From contig JANXWV010000008.1 in NCBI GenBank assembly GCA_025350965.1, forward strand, positions 1-50,052: 50,052 bases of DNA. Direction: 5' to 3'. The notes beneath the pieces were generated by a model. That model was given only the letters and a program-made list of their open reading frames with translations. It was not told the DNA's origin and made no database searches. The DNA comes from Rhizobacter sp. GTDB lineage: Bacteria > Pseudomonadota > Gammaproteobacteria > Burkholderiales > Burkholderiaceae_C. Below are positions 1 through 8,259 of this stretch, piece after piece. Every line of letters starts with the position of its first letter. Within the stretch, counting starts at the first letter, position 1. A program made the position numbers and the translations under genes.

Positions 1-1662
1 TCAGCGTGCTCGTTTGGTCGCGGCAGTGACTGCGCTGTTCCGGGGCTCGGGCTCTGACGTGACCACGCGCAGGCTCGTCTTGGCGGCCCGCCCGCGCCGT
101 GCACTCGGCGCTGCGGTGGCCGCAGCCTTGGGGGCCGCACCGGGCCGCCTGGCCGGTGCCTTGCGGGCCGGCGCCGGGGTCTGGGCTTCGGAAGCGGCCA
201 CGGTGGCAGCCACGGCAGCATTTGCGGGCTCGGCCGGCGCGGCTTCGGCCACGCTGTCCAGCGCGCGGATGTCTTCGAGCGTCGCGCGCAAATGCCTGAT
301 CAGCTCGTGCGACTCCTCCTGCGACAACACGCGTCGGCAGGCGGTGATGCCGAACTCGAGCTTGCCGTCGTAGCTCTGCACGGTGATGTTCAGGCCCATG
401 CCGTGGTACGGGATCGAGACGGGGTAATAGTGCAGCATGCGCGCCCCGGCCATGTACAGCGTCATGGGCAGGCCGGGCACGTTCGAGATGGCGACGTTGG
501 CCACCGCCGGAATGCGGCTCGCCAGGTTGGAGCGGCCGAACAGTGTGGCCAGGCCGCTCATCAGCCAGGGCGCGCCGGTGATGGGCACATCGATGCCGAG
601 CACCGGCTTCAGCTCGCTCACCACCGCCTTCGCCGCCTCCGACGACGCGTGGATCGCCTTGAAGCGCTCGGCCGTGCTCTTCAGGTCGGTGGCCAGGTCA
701 ACCCGGATCGCCGAGACCTGGTTGTTCATCGAGTCGTCGTCAGCCGTTCGCAGGCTCACCGGCACACCGGCGATCAGCGACTTCGTCGGCAGCAGGTCGC
801 GCTCGATCAGGAAGCGGCGCAGCGCGCCGCCGCACATCGCCATCACCACCGTGTTGACCGTGCCGCCCACGCGCTTGCCGAGCGCCTTGATGTCGTTCAA
901 CGGAACCGACATCGTGCTGTAGGACCGCTGGTTCGTGATCGACACGTTGAAGATCGACTTCGGCGCCAGTCGCAGCGACAGCGCGCGCTCGCCCTTGCGC
1001 CTCTTGCGCGAGGCGACGATCCTGCCCGCAGCCACCACCGCCCGCACTGCCTTCGGCAGAGTCTTGACCACCTTCACGTACTGCGACACGGCGTTCGACG
1101 CCGCCGCCATCAGCAGCTCGGCCACACCGAGCTGATAAGCATTGCCGGCGCGCACCGCGCGCGGCGGGCGCACTTCACGCAGCGCGGGCGTCGTGTCGTA
1201 GAAGACCTTGGCCAGCTCGACCCCGGCCTTGCCGTCGATCCCGCTGTGGTGGGCCTTGGTGTAGCTCGCCACCTGCCCGGTCTCGAGCCCTTCGATCACG
1301 TACAGCTCCCACAGCGGGCGGCTGCGGTCGAGCAGGGTCGAGTGCAGGCGTGCGACGAGCTGTTCGAGCTGTTCCATCGAGCCGGGCTTGCGCAGGCTCA
1401 CGTGGCGCACGTGGTAGTCGAGATCGATGTCGTCGTCGGCAATCCACACCGGGTCGGCCAGGTCGAACGGCATCTGCGCGAGCTTGCGGTTGAAGATGCC
1501 GCCGAGGTGGCGGCGCTTGGCCACCATCGCCTTCACGTCTTCGTAGTAGTCGCCCTGGTAGCCCTCGGGCAGTTCGAACAACATGAGGCTGCCGACGTGC
1601 ATCGGCGTCTCGGGTGTTTCGAGGTGAAGAAACGACGCATCGGTGCTGCTGAGGTGGTTCAT
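1..1662 (-). CDS. Wax ester synthase / diacylglycerol O-acyltransferase (WS/DGAT family)
   Basis: Predicted to esterify a fatty alcohol or diacylglycerol with acyl-CoA, producing storage wax esters or triacylglycerol at the inner face of the membrane. The 553-residue product starts MNHLSSTDASFLHLET, the usual N-terminus of the family, and carries the catalytic HHxxxDG motif (HHSGIDG, about residues 138-144). The conserved region ends near residue 470. The last 80 or so residues are an Ala/Pro/Arg/Lys-rich tail with KAPARR and RRGRAAK stretches, resembling histone-H1-like or PhaF-like tails, which is unusual for the family. The ATG at 1662 is the natural start because the family N-terminus begins there. 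A perfect inverted repeat lies just upstream. The enzyme class is secure; substrate preference cannot be read from sequence. Confidence 0.93.
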   Translation of the reverse strand: MNHLSSTDASFLHLETPETPMHVGSLMLFELPEGYQGDYYEDVKAMVAKRRHLGGIFNRKLAQMPFDLADPVWIADDDIDLDYHVRHVSLRKPGSMEQLEQLVARLHSTLLDRSRPLWELYVIEGLETGQVASYTKAHHSGIDGKAGVELAKVFYDTTPALREVRPPRAVRAGNAYQLGVAELLMAAASNAVSQYVKVVKTLPKAVRAVVAAGRIVASRKRRKGERALSLRLAPKSIFNVSITNQRSYSTMSVPLNDIKALGKRVGGTVNTVVMAMCGGALRRFLIERDLLPTKSLIAGVPVSLRTADDDSMNNQVSAIRVDLATDLKSTAERFKAIHASSEAAKAVVSELKPVLGIDVPITGAPWLMSGLATLFGRSNLASRIPAVANVAISNVPGLPMTLYMAGARMLHYYPVSIPYHGMGLNITVQSYDGKLEFGITACRRVLSQEESHELIRHLRATLEDIRALDSVAEAAPAEPANAAVAATVAASEAQTPAPARKAPARRPGAAPKAAATAAPSARRGRAAKTSLRVVTSEPEPRNSAVTAATKRAR

Positions 1663-1682
1663 GGCCTGTCTCCGCCGTGTTT

Positions 1683-1706
1683 TGATTCGCCTATTGTGGC
1701 GAATCA
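1683..1706. promoter_or_regulatory. Perfect inverted repeat upstream of the WS/DGAT gene (candidate operator)
   Basis: Arms TGATTCGCC and GGCGAATCA (9 bp each, perfect) are separated by the 6-nt spacer TATTGT. The repeat sits about 20 bp before the WS/DGAT start codon and has no T-tract, so it looks like a binding site for a dimeric repressor (TetR or GntR type) rather than a terminator. The regulator is unknown. Confidence 0.5.
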
Positions 1707-1827
1707 GCGAAGCGGGCCATGGACGCTCGGTCGGTCACACTGGGGGAGCCCGAGAACTGCCAGGCAGCATCCAACAACGTACATCATCGCAGCGACACAC
1801 GCCAGACGCTGGCTACAGGCCCACCCC

Positions 1828-2082
1828 ATGAACCGACGCATCGATGCCACCCAACCCGGACCCGCCGCGCCGCCGAAGACGCCCGCGCACGGCGTCGATC
1901 TCTCCACTACCGAGGCCTCGGCCGAGCCGCTGTTGCCGAGCGACCGCGACGAGAACGTCGGCAGCACTGGCGGCGTGCCGAGCCAACGCGTGTAGCCCGG
2001 CGCACGCAACCTGAAACGCGGCCTCAAAGCCACCAGCCGCGCCACCGAAGCCAACGTGGCGTGCCAAAAGCAGAAGACCTGA
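1828..2082 (+). pseudogene. Small hypothetical protein gene with an in-frame stop
   Basis: The frame opens at ATG 1828 (MNRRIDATQPG...) and contains LLPSDRDENVGSTGGVPSQ. It stops at TAG 1993-1995, but the same frame continues as PGARNLKRGLKATSRATEAN and ends with TGA at 2080-2082. The text on both sides of the TAG resembles a small hydrophilic protein common in Burkholderiales (LPHERDE-like motif followed by a GARDL-like segment). It is therefore best read as one 84-codon gene broken by a nonsense codon. The family resemblance is from memory and no function is known. A 55-residue truncated product could still be made. Confidence 0.5.
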
Positions 2083-2371
2083 CGATCCTCGTCACGCCGG
2101 CGCAGATCTACATGCTTCAGCGGCCCGAACTCTTCGGCGTACCGTACTGGGGCTGGTTGCACGCCTGCCGCTGCAGGTGGCACTGCTGGCCTTGATCGCC
2201 TGGAGCACCGTGTGCAGAGAATGCAGCTCGCTCCGCCGAGTGCAGGACAACGCCTACGGGCAAGGCGGCTGCGCGCCGATGGCATGACCGTGACACGGCG
2301 GCGATCATGAACGTAACTCACTTCTGCTCGCGCCAACCGTGATTACCTCCAAGACAGCTGGCGCTGGTGCC

Positions 2372-2605
2372 ATGAGCAAGACGCCCAGGGAGCCATCGCG
2401 CATGCCGCTCGTGTGCGGCAGTGCCCGAAACGACGGCACCTGTCCCGGCGAGAACTCGACGACGTGGCGGCTGATGCAGCTCGCACGCGAAGTGGTGCGC
2501 ACCAAAGGCATTGAGACCAACGTGCTCGATTTCAGTCTTTTCACGTCGAAATACCGGCGCGCCATTCACCCTTGCAAGAGGCCACCCCGCAGGAGCAACC
2601 CATGA
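2372..2605 (+). pseudogene. 5' fragment of a flavodoxin-fold NADPH-dependent FMN reductase-like gene
   Basis: The frame from ATG 2372 encodes MSKTPREPSRMPLVCGSAR, then DGTCPG, TTWRLMQLAREV, GIETNVLDFSLFTSKY and IHPCK. This is the N-terminal beta-strand and flavin-binding loop of the NAD(P)H-dependent FMN reductase/flavodoxin family. Homologues continue after the IHPCK lysine (about 2578) with a Cys-rich core (CVSTAMPLCHWPC type). Here the frame turns into unrelated text and stops at 2605, overlapping the next gene's start. About 70 residues of a protein normally over 200 long remain, so the gene has lost its 3' part by deletion and is non-functional. Confidence 0.65.
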
Positions 2606-3717
2606 CCGACCCCATTTTCAATGCACCCGCCGACCCGCTGCGGTACGAACCCTCGTTCGAAGCCCTGGAAGAAGACGAAGCCGAGACCACCCGCGAGACG
2701 CGCGACACGCTTCACAAGATAAGTGAAACGGTGCAGCGCGACGAAGGCCATGCCTACCGCAGCGTGCACGCCAAGAGCCACGGTCTGATCGTCGGCAACA
2801 TGGAGGTGTTCAGCGGCCTTCCGCCGGTCTTGGCGCAGGGCGCGTTCGCGAAGCCGGGGCACTACCCGGTCGTGATGCGGCTGTCGACCACACCGGGCGA
2901 TCTGCTCGACGACAACGTCTCCACACCACGAGGCATGGCGTTGAAGATCGTCGGCGTTGAAGGTGAACGCCTGCCCGGCACCGAGGGCCAGGTAACGCAA
3001 GACTTCCTGATGATCAATGGCGCGGTGTTCAGCGTCGCACAGGCCAGCAAGTTCCTCAAGAGCCTGAAGCTGCTGGCGCCGACGACCGACAAGGCGCCAC
3101 GCCTGAAGAAGGCACTGTCGGCAGCGCTGCGCGGGCTCGAAGCAGTGATCGAGAAAGCCGGCGGTGAGAGCGGCACGGTCAAGGCGCTCGGCGGCCACCC
3201 CGAAACCAACATCCTCGGCGAGACGTTCTTCACTCAGGTGCCCGTGCTGTACGGCCCGTACATGGCGAAGCTGTCGCTCGCACCAATCTCGCCCGAGTTG
3301 ACGGCGCTCACGAACGCGCCGGTCGACATGAAGAACCGGCCGAACGCACTGCGTGACACGGTGGTCGAACACTTTGCGCAGCATGGCGGCACATGGGAGT
3401 TGCGCGTCCAGCTTTGCATCAACATCGAGACGATGCCGATCGAAGACTCGTCGGTCGAATGGCCGCAGGCGTTGAGCCCCTTCGTTGCTGTGGCACGCAT
3501 CACCGCTGCGCCCCAGGTGGCGTGGAGCGAAGCCCGCGCAACCGCTATCGACGACGGCATGGCGTTCTCACCGTGGCACGCGCTCGCAGCGCACCGGCCC
3601 ATCGGCTCGATCATGCGCGTGCGCAAGGCCGCCTACGACATGGCAGCCGGCTTCCGTTCGCAGCACAACCTGACGCAAGTGCGCGAACCTGCAAGCCTGG
3701 ATTCTTTGCCGGGCTGA
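2602..3717 (+). CDS. Catalase-family haem protein
   Basis: Member of the small-subunit catalase-like family, probably degrading peroxides or hydroperoxides. The start at ATG 2602 (MTDPIFNAPADPLRYEP) is preferred over 2572 because AGGAGC lies about 6 nt before it and the upstream text belongs to the flavodoxin remnant; the product is 371 residues. Recognisable segments are RSVHAKSHG (distal haem histidine region), RGMALKIVGVEG, TQDFLMINGAVF and the C-terminal FSPWHALAAHRPIGSIMRVRK followed by AAYDMAAGFR, which matches the family ending. It is shorter than classical catalases (about 480 or more) but normal for this subfamily. No signal peptide is seen, so it is likely cytoplasmic. Peroxidase rather than true catalase activity is possible. 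Confidence 0.88.
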   Translation: MTDPIFNAPADPLRYEPSFEALEEDEAETTRETRDTLHKISETVQRDEGHAYRSVHAKSHGLIVGNMEVFSGLPPVLAQGAFAKPGHYPVVMRLSTTPGDLLDDNVSTPRGMALKIVGVEGERLPGTEGQVTQDFLMINGAVFSVAQASKFLKSLKLLAPTTDKAPRLKKALSAALRGLEAVIEKAGGESGTVKALGGHPETNILGETFFTQVPVLYGPYMAKLSLAPISPELTALTNAPVDMKNRPNALRDTVVEHFAQHGGTWELRVQLCINIETMPIEDSSVEWPQALSPFVAVARITAAPQVAWSEARATAIDDGMAFSPWHALAAHRPIGSIMRVRKAAYDMAAGFRSQHNLTQVREPASLDSLPG

Positions 3718-3817
3718 GGCGATGTAGGAAGGGCGCTCAACGCGCCGGTGTGCCGCATCAATCGAGCGAGCATGCAACGGCACGTCTACTCGGCGCCGTC
3801 TCGAAGCTCGCAAGTCG

Positions 3818-3861
3818 TTGCGTCGCCATTTCTCAAGCGCTATGTACTGTTATATATTTCG
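3818..3861 (+). promoter_or_regulatory. modA promoter overlapped by a candidate ModE box
   Basis: A sigma70-like promoter reads TTGCGT (3818-3823), a 17-bp spacer and TATGTA (3841-3846). Overlapping the -10 is a 24-bp imperfect inverted repeat (3838-3861) with outer blocks CGCTATGT and ATATTTCG separated by 8 bp. This has the length and layout of known ModE operators (CGNTATAT-N8-ATATANCG type). Because modE lies in the same unit, molybdate-dependent repression of modABCE is the natural reading. Confidence 0.6.
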
Positions 3862-3894
3862 CGTGCCCGCTGCGTCCTGATTCCGTGAATTTCA

Positions 3895-4665
3895 ATGGAT
3901 CGAATGTCGATGAGACACGCCCCCTGCTGCCGCCGCCTCGGCGCTCTGTTGCTCTGCGCAGCGTCCATTGCCGCACACGCCGCCGACCTGACGGTCTCCG
4001 CCGCCGCCAGCCTGACGAACGCGTTCAAGGAACTCGGGCCGGTGTTCGAAGCACAGAACTCCGGTACGACAGTGGTGTTCAACTTCGGCGCGTCCGATGC
4101 GCTGCTCGCGCAGATCGCCAAGGGCGCGCCGGCCGACATCTTCGCGTCGGCCGACCAGGAAGCCATGGACCGCGCCGATGCGCAAAAGCTGCTGGTGCCG
4201 CAAACGCGCCGCAATTTCGTCAGCAACACGCTGGTGGTCATCACCCCGATTGACAGCACACTGGGCCTCACCGCACTGGCCGACCTGCAAAGGCCGGAGG
4301 TCAAGCGCATCACGCTGGGCAACGCAGCGGTTCCGTTCGGGCGCTACTCTCGAGGCGCGCTCGAAGCGGCCCGGCTGTGGGCCGCAGTGGAGCCCAAGGC
4401 GGTGTATGGCCAGAACGTGCGCCAGAGTCTGGACTACGTGGCGCGCGGGGAAGTTGAAGCCGGCTTCGTTTACACGACCGATGCTGCTGTGCAGAAGGAC
4501 AAGGTCAAGGTCGCCTTCACCGTTGCCACCGAAACGCCGATCAGCTACCCGATCGCAGCCGTTGCCGGCAGCCCGAACCCGGATGCCGCGCGCAAGTTCG
4601 TCGCCTTCGTGCTGAGCCCCTCGGCTCAATCGATCATGGCGCGCTACGGCTTCGGCAAACCTTAG
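3895..4665 (+). CDS. modA: Molybdate ABC transporter periplasmic binding protein ModA
   Basis: Binds molybdate (or tungstate) in the periplasm and delivers it to ModBC. The product is about 256 residues with a signal peptide (RRLGALLLCAASIAAHA, then ADLTVSAAASL). The mature start LTVSAAASLTNAF is the ModA hallmark, and later segments NFGASDALLAQIAKGAPADIF, SADQEAMD and QNVRQSLDYVARGEVEAGFVY are typical. Internal ATGs at 3904 and 3910 would give a more normal signal-peptide length, so the true start may be one of these. It is the first gene of modABC-modE, 12 nt upstream of modB. Confidence 0.95.
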   Translation: MDRMSMRHAPCCRRLGALLLCAASIAAHAADLTVSAAASLTNAFKELGPVFEAQNSGTTVVFNFGASDALLAQIAKGAPADIFASADQEAMDRADAQKLLVPQTRRNFVSNTLVVITPIDSTLGLTALADLQRPEVKRITLGNAAVPFGRYSRGALEAARLWAAVEPKAVYGQNVRQSLDYVARGEVEAGFVYTTDAAVQKDKVKVAFTVATETPISYPIAAVAGSPNPDAARKFVAFVLSPSAQSIMARYGFGKP

Positions 4666-4677
4666 CCCCGCCCACCG

Positions 4678-5352
4678 ATGAACGCTGCGGTATGGATCAC
4701 GCTCGCGCTGACCTTGAAGGTTGCGGCCTGGGCCACCGCCATCAACCTGGTGTTGGGCGTTGCAGCCGGTTGGCTGCTCGCGCACAAGCGCTTCTTCGGG
4801 CGAGAACTGCTCGATGCGATCCTGACCTTGCCGTTCGTGCTGCCCCCCACGGTGATCGGCTACTACCTGCTGGTGGTGATCGGCAAGAATGGCAGCCTGG
4901 GGCACTGGCTTCAGTCGACCTTCGGCATCAACCTGATCTTCACCTGGCAAGGCGCGGTGATTGCCGCAACCATCGTCTCGTTCCCGCTTGTGTTGAAGTC
5001 TGCGCGCGCCGCATTCGAGGCGGTCGATCCGCAACTCGAATGCGCCGCGCGGGTGCTCGGGCTGGCGGAGTGGGCGGTCTTCTTCCGCGTCACGTTGCCG
5101 ATGGCCTGGCCGGGAATTCTGGCCGGCACGTTGCTGGTGTTCGCGCGTTCGCTCGGCGAGTTCGGCGCGACACTGATGGTGGCCGGCAGCATCCCCGGAC
5201 GCACGCAAACGCTGTCGGTGGCCGTGTACGAGGCAGTGCAAGCCGGGCAGGACGACACGGCCAATTTCCTGGTCGCGATCAACTGCATCACGTGCATCGT
5301 GGTGCTGCTGGCCGCCGGGCGGCTCGCACCGCCGCGCAGGTTTGCACGATGA
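4678..5352 (+). CDS. modB: Molybdate ABC transporter permease ModB
   Basis: Inner-membrane permease of the molybdate importer, 224 residues with about five hydrophobic segments. The permease coupling loop is visible as EFEAVDPQLE-like text (FEAVDPQLECAARVLGLAEW) followed by SLGEFGATLMVAGSIPGRTQTL, which is diagnostic for ModB/CysU-type permeases. The ATG at 4678 follows modA by 12 nt and precedes modC by 25 nt, so the genes are co-transcribed. Length is normal for the family. Confidence 0.95.
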   Translation: MNAAVWITLALTLKVAAWATAINLVLGVAAGWLLAHKRFFGRELLDAILTLPFVLPPTVIGYYLLVVIGKNGSLGHWLQSTFGINLIFTWQGAVIAATIVSFPLVLKSARAAFEAVDPQLECAARVLGLAEWAVFFRVTLPMAWPGILAGTLLVFARSLGEFGATLMVAGSIPGRTQTLSVAVYEAVQAGQDDTANFLVAINCITCIVVLLAAGRLAPPRRFAR

Positions 5353-5377
5353 CGCAGCGCTTGATCGGCCGGGCCGC

Positions 5378-6088
5378 ATGAGCTTCGATGTCGACATTCA
5401 CACGCATGTTCGCAGTGAGCGCCGCAGCTTCGAACTGCGGGTTCGCTTCAAGACGTGCGCGCGGCGTACCGTGATTTTCGGCCCCTCGGGCGCTGGCAAG
5501 AGCCTGACGTTGCAGGCGATTGCGGGCCTGCTGAGCCCCGATCGCGGCCGCATCATGTTCGGCGACGACGTGGTGTTCGATCACGAGGCAAGAATCGATG
5601 TGCCGGCCCGCAAGCGACGCTTCGGCTACCTGTTTCAGGACTACGCGCTGTTTCCCAGATTGAACGTGGTGCAGAACATTGCGTTCGGGCTGCAGGGTGG
5701 CTTGCGCAACCCGTCGAAGCATGTCGACGGCGAGGCTGTCGAGCGCTGGCTGCGGGCCTTCGAGCTGGTCGAGGTGGCGAGTCAACGCCCCAGCGAGCTG
5801 TCCGGCGGCCAGCGGCAACGCACGGCGCTTGCGCGTGCGCTCGTTCACTCGCCCCGGGCATTGCTGCTCGACGAGCCCTTCTCGGCGCTCGACCCGGAAC
5901 TGCGAGAGCGCATGCGCGCCGAGCTGGACGAATTGCTTCAGCGCATCGACATTCCGGTGGTGATGATCACGCACGATCCGCAAGACATCGAATGGTTCGG
6001 CGACGAAGCGCTGTACCTGCGCGACGGCGTGATCGCGGACCGGCCCGCTGTGGCGCGCACGGCGTCAACGCGGCTCAAGGTGGTGTGA
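5378..6088 (+). CDS. modC: Molybdate ABC transporter ATP-binding protein ModC (short form)
   Basis: ATPase driving molybdate import. The start at ATG 5378 (MSFDVDIHTH) gives 236 residues. Visible are Walker A GPSGAGKS, the Q-loop region YLFQDYALFP, the signature LSGGQRQRTALARAL, Walker B LLLDEPFSALD and the switch His in MITHDP. The protein ends about 120 residues earlier than typical ModC (around 350-360), so the C-terminal TOBE/Mop molybdate-binding domain is missing. ModE next door carries two such domains. The short form may be natural in this lineage; no broken 3' remnant is visible after the stop. Confidence 0.9.
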   Translation: MSFDVDIHTHVRSERRSFELRVRFKTCARRTVIFGPSGAGKSLTLQAIAGLLSPDRGRIMFGDDVVFDHEARIDVPARKRRFGYLFQDYALFPRLNVVQNIAFGLQGGLRNPSKHVDGEAVERWLRAFELVEVASQRPSELSGGQRQRTALARALVHSPRALLLDEPFSALDPELRERMRAELDELLQRIDIPVVMITHDPQDIEWFGDEALYLRDGVIADRPAVARTASTRLKVV

Positions 6089-6150
6089 CTTGGCGGAGCT
6101 TGCACTGCCCCGTCGTTGGCGAGACGCCTTCGCGCAACCTCGGTCAAGAC

Positions 6151-6963
6151 ATGCCGGTTGACACCCGCGAACTGAAGGTCGGCGCCGAACTCTGGCTGAC
6201 CCTGGACGGCCACAACCTCGCCGGCGCAAGGCGTGTCGCCCTGTTGGCCGAGATCGCGCGGGTCGGCTCGATCACGCACGCAGCCAAGGTTGTCGGGCTG
6301 AGCTACAAAGGTGCGTGGAACGCCATCGAGGAGATGAGCAACCTGGCCGGCGAGCCTTTGCTCGACCGCATGGTCGGTGGCAAGGGCGGCGGCTACACGC
6401 GGCTTACCGCAAGGGGCCAGAAGCTGATTCACAACTTCGACCTGATCCGACAGGAGCACGCTCGTTTCGTCGAAAGGTTGAATCGGCAGGCCAACGGTTT
6501 GACTGAAGACTACGCACTGATGGAGAGCATCGCCATGAAGACCAGCGCCAGGAACCAGTTTGCAGGAACCGTGCATTCGGTTCGCAGCGGGGCGATCAAT
6601 GACGAGATTGAACTCGAAATCATCGGCGGCCTGCGCATCGTTGCGACGGTGACGCGCGCGAGCCGCGATGACTTGGGACTGGCCGTCGGTGCCAAGGCGT
6701 TCGCGCTGGTCAAGGCCTCGTCGATCATGCTGATGACCGAAGCGGGCGATGTGCGTCTGTCGGCACGCAATCAGCTCGCCGGCACCGTCACGCGCGTCGT
6801 CCCAGGGGCCGTCAACGCCGAGGTCGTACTCGAACTCTCCGGCGGCGGCACGGTGGCCGCAATCATCACGAATGAAAGCGCCAAGGCGTTGGGGGTCAAG
6901 GGCGGTACCGCCGCAACGGCGGTGTTCAAGGCATCGAGCGTGATCGTCGGCGTGGCCGCGTGA
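6151..6963 (+). CDS. modE: Molybdate-responsive transcriptional regulator ModE
   Basis: Molybdate-sensing repressor of molybdate uptake. The product of 270 residues has an N-terminal winged helix (ARRVALLAEIARVGSITHAA then LSYKGAWNAIEEM, LLDRMVGGKGGGYTRLTARG). Two C-terminal Mop/TOBE repeats follow, each starting SARNQ(F/L)AGTV (about residues 132 and 204) and ending VKASSIM or FKASSVI. The domain order and length match E. coli ModE. It lies 62 bp after modC and probably acts on the 24-bp repeat in front of modA. It ends 69 bp before the remnant chimera on the other strand. Confidence 0.95.
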   Translation: MPVDTRELKVGAELWLTLDGHNLAGARRVALLAEIARVGSITHAAKVVGLSYKGAWNAIEEMSNLAGEPLLDRMVGGKGGGYTRLTARGQKLIHNFDLIRQEHARFVERLNRQANGLTEDYALMESIAMKTSARNQFAGTVHSVRSGAINDEIELEIIGGLRIVATVTRASRDDLGLAVGAKAFALVKASSIMLMTEAGDVRLSARNQLAGTVTRVVPGAVNAEVVLELSGGGTVAAIITNESAKALGVKGGTAATAVFKASSVIVGVAA

Positions 6964-7032
6964 CGGGGCAACGGGGACTTCGACCAACGGCTGGCTCTGT
7001 GGTGGCGCACCGTCGACTCGTTGTCGCGCCCA

Positions 7033-7197
7033 GATGACGCCGGCCTTGCGCATGCGGGCGACTGCATCCTTGCTCCATCCAAGATCATGGAGGATGGCGT
7101 CGGTGTGTTGCCCGCGACCGGGGACTGCGTCCACGCGCGGCTCGAAGGCATTGGTCTTGCCCGGGGGCAGCAGCGCTGGAATGGGCCCGCTCGGCGT
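7033..7197 (-). pseudogene. C-terminal fragment of a CaiB/BaiF-type CoA-transferase
   Basis: In the same minus-strand frame as the transposase fragment, the text after KYMDEVP changes to TPSGPIPALLPPG, FEPRVDAVPGRGQHTDAIL and DLGWSKDAVARMRKAGVI. This is the characteristic C-terminal end of family III CoA-transferases (GxHTDxIL, then G-[YW]-xxxxIxxLRxxGVI). Only about 55 residues of a roughly 400-residue enzyme remain. The frame is then open into antisense of modE, so the natural stop is gone. The fragment marks the gene that was destroyed when IS66 and a deletion hit this site. Confidence 0.7.
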
Positions 7198-7818
7198 CGG
7201 CACCTCATCCATGTACTTGGACGTGAATACCCAGGCCAGCAGGGACTCACTGAACAGCCCCTTGGGGATCACCTCGGCTGGCTTCGCTGCCAGGCGCAGT
7301 CCGCCATCGCAGCACGGGCATGCGTACTTGACCCGCTCGTGCAGGATCACCCGCAGTTGCTGCGGGATGATGTTCATCTGTTCGCTGGTGACAACGCCGA
7401 TCTCTTTCAGCACAGCGCCGTCATGCGGGCACACGCGCTCGGACTCGGGCAGCTCATGCCGCACCACGTGGCGCGGCAGGCTGGGGTCCAGCAGTTTGCG
7501 GCCGCGCTTCACGGTGCGCTTGTGCGCCGGCACATTGACCGTGTCTTCGCCGTCGTCGACAACGTCCTCAACTGCGGACTGTGCCTGGGCACCGAGGGCC
7601 TCGGCCTCGTTGAAGAACATGTCCTTCTGGTGGGTCGCGCCGGCCTCGCTCTTGGCCGCGAACAACTGACGCTTGAACTTGTTCAGTTGTTCCTTCAGAA
7701 GGTCGCGCTCGGTGCGCACGACGCGCAGTTCGCCGACGAGATTTTCTCGGCCCTTCTTGGCTTCGGCCAACGCCTCCAGCAGAGCTGCGTATTCTTCGGC
7801 GGTGGGCATGTGAACCAT
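7198..7818 (-). pseudogene. tnpC: 5' fragment of IS66 transposase TnpC
   Basis: The first 207 or so residues are the N-terminal part of an IS66-family TnpC: a coiled-coil leucine-rich start (YAALLEALAEAKKGRENLV, EQLNKFKRQLF), a linker, then DPSLPRHVVRHELPE and CPHDGAVL. The zinc-finger-like CPCCDGG segment and SESLLAWVFTSKYMDE follow. The DDE catalytic domain that should follow SKYxDxxPLYRQ is absent. The sequence switches to a CoA-transferase tail at about 7197. The gene is therefore inactive. It lies 90 bp downstream of tnpB in the order tnpA-tnpB-tnpC. Confidence 0.88.
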
Positions 7819-7908
7819 CGCCTGCTTCGATCTATATACAGTGCAGGCGTTCCTTGGTCACTGCATTTTTTCGCAGATATTTCAGCAGATATTTTGGCGC
7901 CAAGGTCC

Positions 7909-8259
7909 TCAGGCAACGCGCTCGTAGAACCGATGCGGATGTCGCTGCGCGACAGCCACGTCGCTGCCATCAAGCAGCCAATGCAACTGCTTCACCGTCA
8001 GGGTCGGCACGGTCGCTTCTGCAGGCCAGATGAAGCGATCCTGCTCGAGCCATTTGAGCAGCAACCAGAATCCGGTGCGGTCCCAGCCGAGGATCTTGAC
8101 GCGGTTGCGCCGACGATTGCTGAACACGTACACCGCCGTCGCGAACGGGTTCATGCCCAACGCTTTCTCCACCATCAGCACCAGACCATTGATTCCCATG
8201 CGGAAGTCAATGGCCGGCCGATGCAGGTAGACCTTCAGTCCCTCGTCGAAGCGGAACAT
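7909..8259 (-). CDS. tnpB: IS66 family accessory protein TnpB (Orf2)
   Basis: 116-residue protein starting MFRFDEGLKVYLHRPAIDFR, with the family signature DFRMGINGL, NPFATAVYVFSNRRRNRVKILGWDR and WLLLKWLEQDRFIWP. This is the IS66 Orf2 family, needed with TnpA and TnpC for transposition. The ATG at 8257-8259 overlaps the tnpA TGA by one base, giving translational coupling; a GTG lies one codon upstream. The gene looks intact even though the element is truncated. Confidence 0.93.
   Translation of the reverse strand: MFRFDEGLKVYLHRPAIDFRMGINGLVLMVEKALGMNPFATAVYVFSNRRRNRVKILGWDRTGFWLLLKWLEQDRFIWPAEATVPTLTVKQLHWLLDGSDVAVAQRHPHRFYERVA

Noticed and set aside
292..1995. Long plus-strand open frame of 567 codons
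   Set aside because: It is antisense to the WS/DGAT gene, rich in His, Arg and Gln as expected of a GC-rich shadow, and matches no family. Only its last part overlaps the small broken gene at 1828.
5938..7030. Continuation of the minus-strand TnpC frame across modE and modC
   Set aside because: modE and modC on the plus strand are complete and well conserved, so the minus-strand frame here is a shadow created by the chimera.
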